Shown: positions 1-4,919 of the stretch, in pieces
Position numbering within the stretch: position 1 is the first letter of the stretch
Layout: every line of letters starts with the position of its first letter
Assembly (NCBI GenBank): GCA_029821415.1
Contig: JALGTJ010000050.1
Coordinates: 1-6,905, forward strand
From: Candidatus Zipacnadia bacterium
GTDB taxonomy: Bacteria; Armatimonadota; Zipacnadia; Zipacnadales; Zipacnadaceae
Direction: 5' to 3'
Length of the DNA: 6,905 nucleotides
Notes under the pieces: model-generated
Seen by the model: the letters and a program-made list of their open reading frames with translations, nothing else
Told to the model about the DNA's origin: nothing
Database searches by the model: none
Program-made: the position numbers and the translations under genes

Positions 1-562
1 CTGGGCGTTGCACCTTGACGGCCACTTTCTGACCAGTGAGCAGTCTGGCAGCGTGCACCTGACTCAGCGAGGCTGATCCCAGTGGCTCAGGGTCAAATTC
101 GGCGAACAGTTCCTGGAAGGGCGCGCCCAGCTCTTGCTCAAGCATTTGCTGCACCTGTTCGTAGGGGAATGGAGGCACTTCCTCCTGTAGTTTGCGCAGC
201 TCGTGGATATAGTCGGGAGGCAGCAGATCGGGCCGCGTAGACAGGACCTGGCCGATCTTGATTGCTGTAGCACCAATCTCCTCCAGGGCCAGGCGCAGGC
301 GCACCGGCATTGCCAGCCCGGCCGTGGCAGCAAGCCCGGCCGTGGCAGCATCCGCCTTCTCCCCGGGTTTGTCCCGGCGTCGTAGAAAGCGATCCAGCGC
401 CACACTGTGCAGGATCGAGGCAAATCCAAATCTCACAAAGACGGCTATCATATAGCTGGCTCTGCGCATCAGGCGACTGGCGCGACTGCCTAAATCCTCG
501 GCAGAGCTTGGACCTTCAGGTGATGATGTTGAGCTGTGCTCCACAGCTTTTGCACCTGCCAT
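1..562 (-). CDS. ABC1/UbiB-family atypical protein kinase, N-terminal part (cut by left edge)
   Basis: Only the first 187 codons are in the window; the C-terminal half with the rest of the kinase core is missing. Seen in sequence: the ABC1 hallmark KIGQ (residues 102-105) followed by STRPDLLP, the Gly/Ala-rich loop equivalent with SQVH (167-170), and the beta-3 lysine in VAVKVQRP (K183). Known of the family: UbiB/AarF/COQ8 proteins are membrane-associated atypical kinases or ATPases that support isoprenoid-quinone synthesis or lipid handling; many bacteria carry versions of unknown substrate. The frame opens at a TGA just before the ATG at 562, so that is the outermost normal start. It overlaps the end of the radical SAM gene by 47 bases and gives a Ser/Ala/Pro-rich leader of about 30 residues. 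ATGs at 469 and 451 would remove this leader, and none of the three has a good ribosome binding site. Residues 72-83 contain a duplicated hexapeptide. Family assignment is firm; the start is uncertain. Confidence 0.9.
   Translation of the reverse strand, partial: MAGAKAVEHSSTSSPEGPSSAEDLGSRASRLMRRASYMIAVFVRFGFASILHSVALDRFLRRRDKPGEKADAATAGLAATAGLAMPVRLRLALEEIGATAIKIGQVLSTRPDLLPPDYIHELRKLQEEVPPFPYEQVQQMLEQELGAPFQELFAEFDPEPLGSASLSQVHAARLLTGQKVAVKVQRP
315..350. repeat. Perfect 18-bp tandem duplication inside the ABC1/UbiB gene
   Basis: Positions 315-332 and 333-350 are identical 18-mers (unit agcccggccgtggcagca) with no gap. The unit length is a multiple of three, so it duplicates the hexapeptide Ala-Ala-Thr-Ala-Gly-Leu in frame (residues 72-77 and 78-83). 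It lies in the segment before the KxGQ motif and adds length without breaking the gene. Identity of both copies, including third codon positions, suggests a recent slippage-type duplication. Confidence 0.9.
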
Positions 563-1523
563 CTTCGGTAAGATTTGTCACTTGACTAGTGAAACCGGAG
601 CGGTTTATCACGATTTCCCCACACTCGGGGCACCTGGTATCGCTAGTGCCGTCAATATAGATATTGCCTACGTACACATATTCCAGTCGCTGCCGAGCTA
701 ACTGATAAGCGTGGCGGAGAGTTTCGGCAGGAGTGGAGGGCGCGTCAAATTTATAGGCGGGATAATACCGCGATAGGTGCACCGGCATATCCCGGCGCAC
801 GGAAGCAGCCCAATCAAAGATTTTCTCCAGCTCCTCATCACTGTCATTGTAGCCCGGGATAATCAGGACAGTTATCTCCACATGGCATTGCTGGGCGGCT
901 ATTTCCACGGTGCGGCGTGCCGGCCAGGCCTCCCCGTGGCATATCTTTCGGTAAAAGTCCTCGCTCCAGGCCTTGATGTCCACGTTCATAGCATCCACAT
1001 AGGGAAGCAGTTCGCGCAGCGGCTCTTCCTCAATCAGCCCATTGGTGACCAGAACATTGACCATACCGGCCTCGTGGACTAACTGCGCGGTATCGTAGAC
1101 ATACTCGTACCAGATGATCGGCTCGTTGTAAGTGTAAGCAATGCCAATGTTACCGCTCTGGCGCTGACCTTTTTGGGCCAGCGCCAGCGCCTCTTCTGGT
1201 TCCAGATGTTGAGTGGGCGGCCGTCCCTGGGAGATCTCCCAGTTTTGACAGAACTTGCAGCTCAGGTTGCAGCCGAAAGTTCCCAGGGAAAGGATGCCAC
1301 TGCCCGGGTGGAAGTGATACAGTGGCTTTTTCTCGATGGGATCCATATGCGCGGAAGTGACCTCGGCGTAGTTCAGAGAGCGCAGCACCCCTCCGATATT
1401 CTCACGCACCCGGCATATTCCCGCCTTATTCGGTGGGATTCGGCAATGCCACGGGCATAACTGGCATTGCAAGTAGCCCTCGCCAGTTTCGTAGTAGCGG
1501 CACTCCACCAGTTCCTCATTCAT
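516..1523 (-). CDS. amrS: AmmeMemoRadiSam system radical SAM enzyme (AmrS)
   Basis: A full-length 335-residue radical SAM protein of the AmrS/COG1180 group, related to pyruvate formate-lyase activases. Seen: an N-terminal cysteine cluster (C20, C23, C27, C37) with the family pattern CxxCPWxC and GxCxVRxN; the radical SAM [4Fe-4S] motif C85xxxC89xxC92 in CNLSCKFCQNW; a TYNEP strand at 131-135; VDIKAW at 181-186; and a C-terminal zinc-ribbon pair CPEC/CKSC (C298, C301, C324, C327), typical of this family. It should be cytosolic and cleave SAM to a 5'-deoxyadenosyl radical. The name comes from its usual genomic association with AMMECR1 and Memo proteins; to my knowledge its substrate is not settled. 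The ATG at 1523 has AAAGGAG upstream and lies 44 bases after the TIM-barrel gene, suggesting co-transcription. Neither partner gene is visible here. A generic activase-like radical SAM enzyme is the alternative, but the N-terminal cluster favours AmrS. Confidence 0.93.
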   Translation of the reverse strand: MNEELVECRYYETGEGYLQCQLCPWHCRIPPNKAGICRVRENIGGVLRSLNYAEVTSAHMDPIEKKPLYHFHPGSGILSLGTFGCNLSCKFCQNWEISQGRPPTQHLEPEEALALAQKGQRQSGNIGIAYTYNEPIIWYEYVYDTAQLVHEAGMVNVLVTNGLIEEEPLRELLPYVDAMNVDIKAWSEDFYRKICHGEAWPARRTVEIAAQQCHVEITVLIIPGYNDSDEELEKIFDWAASVRRDMPVHLSRYYPAYKFDAPSTPAETLRHAYQLARQRLEYVYVGNIYIDGTSDTRCPECGEIVINRSGFTSQVTNLTEDGRCKSCGAQLNIIT

Positions 1524-1535
1524 AGTCCTATGCAG

Positions 1536-1542
1536 CTCCTTT
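1536..1542 (-). promoter_or_regulatory. Ribosome binding site of amrS
   Basis: On the minus strand AAAGGAG sits 12 bases before the ATG at 1523, slightly farther than ideal. A shorter AGGA lies directly next to the start. It supports the ATG at 1523 as the true start. Confidence 0.55.
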
Positions 1543-1567
1543 GCATTTTGCTCGTTGCGGCTGCTGC

Positions 1568-2350
1568 CTACGAGGCAAGAATTGCGTCCATCTGCGCTGC
1601 TGTATCGTAGACAAACTGTTTCGGAAACTGTGAGTAAGGTGACAGTTCGGCTGTGATGTATCCATCATATCCGATACTACGGAAAGTCGCCATCACCTTG
1701 GGATAGTCCACATCGCCTTGCAGTAGCCCGACGAATTGTCCGGTGCCCACGTTGAAGTCCTTAATATGCACCTTCTTAATCCTCGGCCCCAGAATCTTTA
1801 TCCACTGCTCGGGATAGCCGTACAGCAGGATATTGCCCACGTCAAAGTAGGCCTGCACCAGCGGACTGTTGAAGCTGTCAATGTAGTCGCGCATCTCCAA
1901 GGGGCTGAGCAGGAACTTGTTCCAGACATTCTCCAGGCACATCATGATATTTAGCTCTTCAGCGATGGGCAGCAGCTCACGGATGCTCTTCTGGGAGACT
2001 TCGTAGGCTTGTTCATAGGAGACATCGGTGTTAACCACGCCGGGCACCACCAGTACAGTCTCCGCTCCCATTGCGGCTGCCTGGTGCAACGCCTTTTCAA
2101 TCCCGGCAACTCCCCGGCGGCGAGCTTCTTCGTCGGGTTCGGACAGCGGCATTTGCCAGTGAGTACCTCCCATTACGCTATGGATTTCCAGTCCAATCTC
2201 ATTGGCGATGCCGGCAACATCTTCGGCCTCCTGGATAGTATCAAATTGCGGTGCTTCAATGCCATCAAATCCTGCATCTTTGACGACGGATAGGCGCTGG
2301 CGATGGTCCTCAGAACTCAGTACGCTTGAGTAGCAAATGGCCTTTTTCAT
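1568..2350 (-). CDS. Sugar phosphate isomerase/epimerase-type TIM barrel (AP endonuclease 2 family)
   Basis: A complete 260-residue protein of the xylose-isomerase-like TIM barrel superfamily (Pfam AP_endonuc_2), which includes IolE, UlaE-type epimerases and D-tagatose 3-epimerase. Seen: GFDGIE after the first helix (27-32), LENVWN with E140, YFDVGN with D170, VHIKDF with H195 and TAELSPY with E235. E140, D170, H195 and E235 match the four metal-binding positions of the ketose 3-epimerases, so a divalent-metal isomerase or epimerase acting on a small sugar or inositol derivative is likely. Asn173 stands where D-tagatose 3-epimerase has a substrate-binding His, so the substrate probably differs. 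There is no signal peptide, so it should be cytosolic. The start is fixed by a strong AAGGAGGAG five bases before the ATG. It is preceded by a 153-base gap and followed 44 bases later by amrS. The exact substrate cannot be read from sequence. Confidence 0.88.
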   Translation of the reverse strand: MKKAICYSSVLSSEDHRQRLSVVKDAGFDGIEAPQFDTIQEAEDVAGIANEIGLEIHSVMGGTHWQMPLSEPDEEARRRGVAGIEKALHQAAAMGAETVLVVPGVVNTDVSYEQAYEVSQKSIRELLPIAEELNIMMCLENVWNKFLLSPLEMRDYIDSFNSPLVQAYFDVGNILLYGYPEQWIKILGPRIKKVHIKDFNVGTGQFVGLLQGDVDYPKVMATFRSIGYDGYITAELSPYSQFPKQFVYDTAAQMDAILAS

Positions 2351-2397
2351 GGGGGCTCCTCCTTGATTGCTATGCTTGGGCAGGTCTGGTCCGACAT
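2347..2397 (-). CDS. Possible 16-codon leader frame overlapping the TIM-barrel start
   Basis: An ATG at 2397 opens 16 codons (MSDQTCPSIAIKEEPP) and ends at a TGA sharing ATGA with the ATG of the next gene. This is the geometry of translational coupling. It starts directly after, and in the same frame as, the TAA of the 32-codon frame upstream. Its only ribosome-binding candidate is a weak AAGAAG. The last codons read through the strong Shine-Dalgarno of the downstream gene, which by itself explains the Glu-Glu-Pro-Pro ending. It may well be chance. Confidence 0.12.
   Translation of the reverse strand: MSDQTCPSIAIKEEPP
2356..2364 (-). promoter_or_regulatory. Strong ribosome binding site of the TIM-barrel gene
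   Basis: The minus strand reads AAGGAGGAG followed by five C residues and the ATG at 2350. This is the strongest Shine-Dalgarno in the window, so this gene may be translated well independently of its upstream neighbours. Confidence 0.85.
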
Positions 2398-2496
2398 TTA
2401 GCTATTCTTCTTGCGCAGGTGTTGAACCTTCACGGGGATGGCCACCTTGACTAACTCGGCCCAGTAACAGTCATCAACCGGCAGAGTAACCGGCAC
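2398..2496 (-). CDS. Unrecognised coding-like small frame (about 32 residues)
   Basis: The gap between the TPR gene and the TIM-barrel gene contains an open frame ending at TAA 2400-2398. From the GTG at 2496 it encodes 32 residues beginning VPVTLPVDDCYWAELVKV and ending LRKKNS. The frame is stop-free back to 2598, inside the end of the TPR gene and shifted by one base from it, but has no ATG. Codon choice looks coding-like, mostly G or C in third positions, and the peptide alternates hydrophobic and charged residues like a structured beta strand/helix with a basic tail. There is no good Shine-Dalgarno before the GTG. It could be a real small protein, the remnant of a decayed gene, or the former C-terminus of the TPR protein displaced by a frameshift. 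I do not recognise the sequence. Confidence 0.25.
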   Translation of the reverse strand: MPVTLPVDDCYWAELVKVAIPVKVQHLRKKNS

Positions 2497-2503
2497 ACGC
2501 GGT

Positions 2504-3625
2504 TCACTTAAGGCCGCTGCGGGGAATGGCTGGGTTCCACCAGGTGGTGGCGAAGACCTGTGTCCACAGTTGTTGGGAGGTGGGGGATTGATCGCGCTTT
2601 AGCCAGTATGTGAGGCTTTCACGAGTAGTATTTCCCCGATACGCAACTACCACCCGTTTCCTTCGCTGTGAGCTGGAGATGTTGATTAAGCCCCGCAGAG
2701 TGATAGCGTTTAGGCTCTGGTCGGTGTTAATTGCGGCCACGGCCACCGAGTAGGCCTGCCTGGCTGTGGCATCAGCGATATCATCACAGTCAAGGTTGCG
2801 GGGAATCTCAAAGCTAATCATGGCGTAACCTAGGAAAGGGTCTACCGCTACTGAGACATCATTGCGCATAGCGGTACCGTCTGGCCAGGTCAACGAGCCT
2901 AGTGCGCTTTCCAGGATTACGTCCTGTTCGCTACGAGGTCCCTCCACAATAGTGGTGGTGGGCTCGTTCCCCTGCTCGGGCGTTGGCAACATCGTGCCGG
3001 CAGGAACTGCACTACGAACAGTTGGCTCAGTGCCGGAGCCTGTCGGCAGTTGCGGAGGCGCAGCGGCAGAGCTGCTGCGTACTTGCAGGGCTGAGGTTGT
3101 GGAACGGGCGGTGTTGCGGGGAGTTCTCGTCCCTGGAGTGGCGCTGCCGGGTCGTGCCGGTGGCTGTACGCTGCGTGATTCCGTTGGTGACGGCGGCCCA
3201 CCTGAAAAGGTTAGGGCGGCGATAACTCCTGCGATTACCACAGCCGCGCCGGCACTGGCTATTGTTATCCACAGTTTGGTCTTCTGCTGTTCAGCCTGGG
3301 AGGCACTTGGGGTTCTGCGGACTCGCCCAGGCTGTTCCAGTTGCTGGTTGAGTCGGAGGCGGGCCTCGCTCAACTTGTCCACAGCACTGCTGTCCCCTCG
3401 TTCGACTGCCTCATGGTACCACTCCACTGCCTCTGGCCACATCCGGCGGGCTGCGTATATGTCACCGAGCAAAGTGTGTGTTTCAGCCCGGTTGCGATAG
3501 TCGTCGAACAACTGACGAGCTTGAGCCAGGGCGGTGTCATAGTTGCCTTCATCTACCAGGTCTCTCACTGCCTGGATTCTGGCCTGCAGGTCTGGACTCT
3601 CGTTGGGTTGTGTCTCTTCGGTCAT
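2504..3625 (-). CDS. Membrane-anchored TPR-repeat protein with unknown extracytoplasmic domain
   Basis: A 373-residue protein counted from the ATG at 3625. Order seen: TPR-like helices at about 13-80 (DEGNYDTALAQARQLF, a LLGDIYAAR helix and WPEAVEWYHEAVERG), a short polar stretch, one hydrophobic helix at about 118-140, a long low-complexity Ser/Thr/Pro/Ala linker at about 141-231, then a compact domain at 235-371 with tryptophans near the end (VFATTWWNP). This suggests a cytoplasmic TPR segment, one membrane pass with N inside, and the linker and final domain outside the cytoplasm. I do not recognise the final domain. The TPR part probably mediates protein contacts. The start at 3625 has GAGGG seven bases upstream; an ATG at 3652 would add nine residues and has GGAG farther away. 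The gene overlaps the end of the GNAT gene by 77 bases (104 with the longer start), implying coupled expression. The next gene follows after 153 bases. Confidence 0.85.
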   Translation of the reverse strand: MTEETQPNESPDLQARIQAVRDLVDEGNYDTALAQARQLFDDYRNRAETHTLLGDIYAARRMWPEAVEWYHEAVERGDSSAVDKLSEARLRLNQQLEQPGRVRRTPSASQAEQQKTKLWITIASAGAAVVIAGVIAALTFSGGPPSPTESRSVQPPARPGSATPGTRTPRNTARSTTSALQVRSSSAAAPPQLPTGSGTEPTVRSAVPAGTMLPTPEQGNEPTTTIVEGPRSEQDVILESALGSLTWPDGTAMRNDVSVAVDPFLGYAMISFEIPRNLDCDDIADATARQAYSVAVAAINTDQSLNAITLRGLINISSSQRRKRVVVAYRGNTTRESLTYWLKRDQSPTSQQLWTQVFATTWWNPAIPRSGLK

Positions 3626-4100
3626 AGTCAATCCCTCTCCCGAATTGCTCATTCAGCGACTTCTCCATGCGCAGGCGCTCGCCGTGGTAGCCAGCCTTGA
3701 TGTAAAGGCTGAGGGCCTGCTGATTGCACATACTGGCATCCAATGTCGCCTTCGGAGCGCCCTCAGTACGAAACCACTCTTCGGCTGTCTCCAGCAGTCT
3801 GCGGCCATGCCCTTGCCCCCGCAGCTCTGGAGCCACATATATATTCTTAATATACCCCACAAACTCGTCTACCATACTGGTAATTAGCGCCCCCCACACA
3901 AAACCGCGTACCTGACCGGCTATTTCTAACACCCATAGCCGCTCGGCAGGACTACGGTCTGCGGCGCGCAGTTGCCGGGCAAAGTCATTAAGAAACTTCT
4001 GGGTCACTTTGAATCCGGGGAAGTTTCGCTCGTAAATTTCGTGCTGGAATTGGAGGACAATCTGCAAATCCCGGCGTAGATCAAACTGGCGAATATGCAA
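3549..4100 (-). CDS. GNAT-family N-acetyltransferase
   Basis: Seen: the fold's first strand HIRQFD at the N-terminus, then YIKNIYVAPELRGQGHG, the acetyl-CoA pyrophosphate-binding motif A (RGQGHG), an Asn-Gln-Gln-Ala segment and LYIKAGY, which form the usual motif B region. These identify a cytosolic acetyl-CoA-dependent acetyltransferase. The acceptor, whether a small amine, protein N-terminus or other, cannot be deduced. The frame reaches a TTG at 4136, giving 195 residues and overlapping the DUF1232 gene by 17 bases. I prefer the TTG at 4100 (183 residues) because AGGGAG lies 10 bases before it and the protein then begins at the first strand of the fold. No ATG is available in frame at the N-terminus. 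The family normally ends near RMEKSL; here about 34 further charged residues run into the start of the TPR gene, and this tail is probably a by-product of the overlap. Confidence 0.88.
   Translation of the reverse strand: MHIRQFDLRRDLQIVLQFQHEIYERNFPGFKVTQKFLNDFARQLRAADRSPAERLWVLEIAGQVRGFVWGALITSMVDEFVGYIKNIYVAPELRGQGHGRRLLETAEEWFRTEGAPKATLDASMCNQQALSLYIKAGYHGERLRMEKSLNEQFGRGIDYDRRDTTQRESRPAGQNPGSERPGR
3633..3637 (-). promoter_or_regulatory. Ribosome binding site deciding the TPR gene start
   Basis: GAGGG, within GGAGAGGGAT on the minus strand, sits seven bases before the ATG at 3625. It favours that start over the in-frame ATG at 3652. It lies inside the coding sequence of the GNAT gene. 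Confidence 0.6.
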
Positions 4101-4110
4101 CTGTGATCCA

Positions 4111-4116
4111 CTCCCT
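4111..4116 (-). promoter_or_regulatory. Ribosome binding site candidate for the GNAT gene
   Basis: AGGGAG on the minus strand lies 10 bases before the TTG at 4100 and just around the TAA of the DUF1232 gene. It supports the shorter GNAT start over the TTG at 4136, which has only an AAGAG-like element farther upstream. Confidence 0.45.
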
Positions 4117-4119
4117 GTA

Positions 4120-4449
4120 TTAGCTACCTTCGTCAATCAGGCGGACATGCTCTTCAACTATTCTCCGTGGGCACAAAGCTATGAAGGCCTTGGCGGCCAT
4201 AATCAGTACGACAGTGTCGTCCAGTAGACCCAATGGTGGCAGGGGCAAAAAGTCAAAGAGTATGTCACTGGGCACCAACACGTAGGCAACGCCGAGTGAT
4301 AGCACAATCTTCGGCAGCAGCGAAACTCGCCGGTCGGTGAACAAGCGCCAGTACAGCTTGATAAAGTTCGGCAGATGTAATATGAACCGGGCAACAGCCA
4401 GCGGATTGCGCCCGGAGCTGCTGCCAGAGCGGTCATCAGCCATCTTCAT
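4120..4449 (-). CDS. YkvA/DUF1232-family small membrane protein
   Basis: A 109-residue protein matching the YkvA/DUF1232 family. Seen: the family core LFTDRRVSLLPK at about 36-47, a hydrophobic stretch (about 48-59) running into the signature VPSDILFDFLP (59-69), then LGLLDD (73-78) and a second hydrophobic stretch up to about 92. The SDILFDFLP-to-LDD pattern corresponds to the conserved P-x-D-x-x-P-D-x-x-P followed by LDD of the family. It is probably an inner-membrane or membrane-associated protein; the family's biochemical role is not established. The ATG at 4449 is chosen because GGAAGGAAG lies six bases upstream. The outermost start is a GTG at 4467 without a comparable site, and a second ATG at 4443 is also possible. 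It is the first gene after the best promoter candidate in the window, and the GNAT gene follows within 20 bases or overlaps. Confidence 0.85.
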   Translation of the reverse strand: MKMADDRSGSSSGRNPLAVARFILHLPNFIKLYWRLFTDRRVSLLPKIVLSLGVAYVLVPSDILFDFLPLPPLGLLDDTVVLIMAAKAFIALCPRRIVEEHVRLIDEGS

Positions 4450-4453
4450 TATT

Positions 4454-4460
4454 CTTCCTT
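4454..4460 (-). promoter_or_regulatory. Ribosome binding site of the DUF1232 gene
   Basis: AAGGAAG on the minus strand, with AGGA ending six bases before the ATG at 4449. It decides this start over the GTG at 4467, which lies upstream of the site. Confidence 0.65.
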
Positions 4461-4488
4461 CCCACACTACGGAACGATTCTCACTTGT

Positions 4489-4516
4489 ATTTTACCCGTA
4501 AGCCGCAGGTCTTCAA
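4489..4516 (-). promoter_or_regulatory. Candidate sigma-70 promoter for the DUF1232-GNAT-TPR genes
   Basis: On the minus strand TTGAAG (4516-4511, four of six matches to TTGACA) is followed after 16 bases by TAAAAT (4494-4489, five of six matches to TATAAT). Initiation about seven bases downstream would leave a 5' leader of roughly 30 bases before the ATG at 4449. It sits in the only clear intergenic space (4468-4538) between the FUN14 and DUF1232 genes. Consensus matching alone is weak evidence in an unidentified phylum. Confidence 0.45.
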
Positions 4517-4538
4517 TCCAGTGATGGTGTCTACAGCG

Positions 4539-4847
4539 CTACCGTCGCATGCCTACCAGCAGGCCGATTAGAAACCCGCCTGACAAGGGAAGATTGTAGG
4601 TGAAGGCATTAAAGTTGGGTGCCAGGCGGCTGGTGACTATACTTGCCCACGGTCGCATCAGCTCCAGTAGAGCTGCCCAATTCCAGTGAAGTATTTCATG
4701 GTAGCCAAAAAACTGGATAAGCACGAAGAGGATGACTACCAGGCAGCCCAGCACCCGTGCCGTAGCTTTGATAGCCAGTGAGGTGAACCAGCCCAGCACT
4801 GCCCCGATTATGAAGCTGACTGCGATTATTACTACATGCTCAGGCAT
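4539..4847 (-). CDS. FUN14-family small membrane protein
   Basis: A 102-residue protein with three hydrophobic segments: about 5-25 (SFIIGAVLGW), about 31-48 (VLGCLVVILFVLIQFFG) and a Gly-rich C-terminal helix at about 87-100 (LPLSGGFLIGLLVG) ending in two arginines. The glycine-rich first helix, the V-L-I-Q-F-x-G-Y-x-x-I segment leading into an HWNW stretch, and the LPLSGGFLIGLLVG end are the layout of FUN14 domain proteins. Their eukaryotic member FUNDC1 is a mitochondrial outer-membrane mitophagy receptor; the bacterial proteins have no agreed function. The ATG at 4847 has no convincing Shine-Dalgarno, so it may be translated poorly or by reinitiation after the upstream gene, whose stop is 72 bases away. 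It shares strand and spacing with that gene, but a promoter candidate follows it, so it may close the upstream transcript. The family call rests on pattern recall, without an alignment. Confidence 0.72.
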   Translation of the reverse strand: MPEHVVIIAVSFIIGAVLGWFTSLAIKATARVLGCLVVILFVLIQFFGYHEILHWNWAALLELMRPWASIVTSRLAPNFNAFTYNLPLSGGFLIGLLVGMRR

Positions 4848-4919
4848 AAGTGGCTGATAGGTCTTGACGCTTGCAGCGAGACGGACAAGGATTGGTAACG
4901 TCCGGCGCCGCTCTGGCTA

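Noticed and set aside
64..429. A 121-codon minus-strand frame rich in Arg, Cys, Trp and Pro
   Set aside because: It is a shifted shadow of the ABC1 kinase gene, whose own frame shows clear family motifs throughout.
1565..1577. Short inverted repeat TGCCT-ACG-AGGCA over the stop of the TIM-barrel gene
   Set aside because: A five-base stem with no following T run is too weak for an intrinsic terminator, and the next gene starts 44 bases on.
2398..2503. Similarity of KVAIPVKVQ in the small frame to KVAVKVQRP of the ABC1 kinase
   Set aside because: The resemblance covers fewer than ten residues, needs a two-residue gap and does not extend to flanking sequence, so a gene fragment duplication is not supported.
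2862..3500. A 212-codon open frame on the plus strand
   Set aside because: It lies antisense to the TPR gene, mostly over its low-complexity Ser/Thr/Pro linker where stops are rare on both strands. Its translation shows no domain pattern, while the minus-strand product has TPR helices and a membrane helix.
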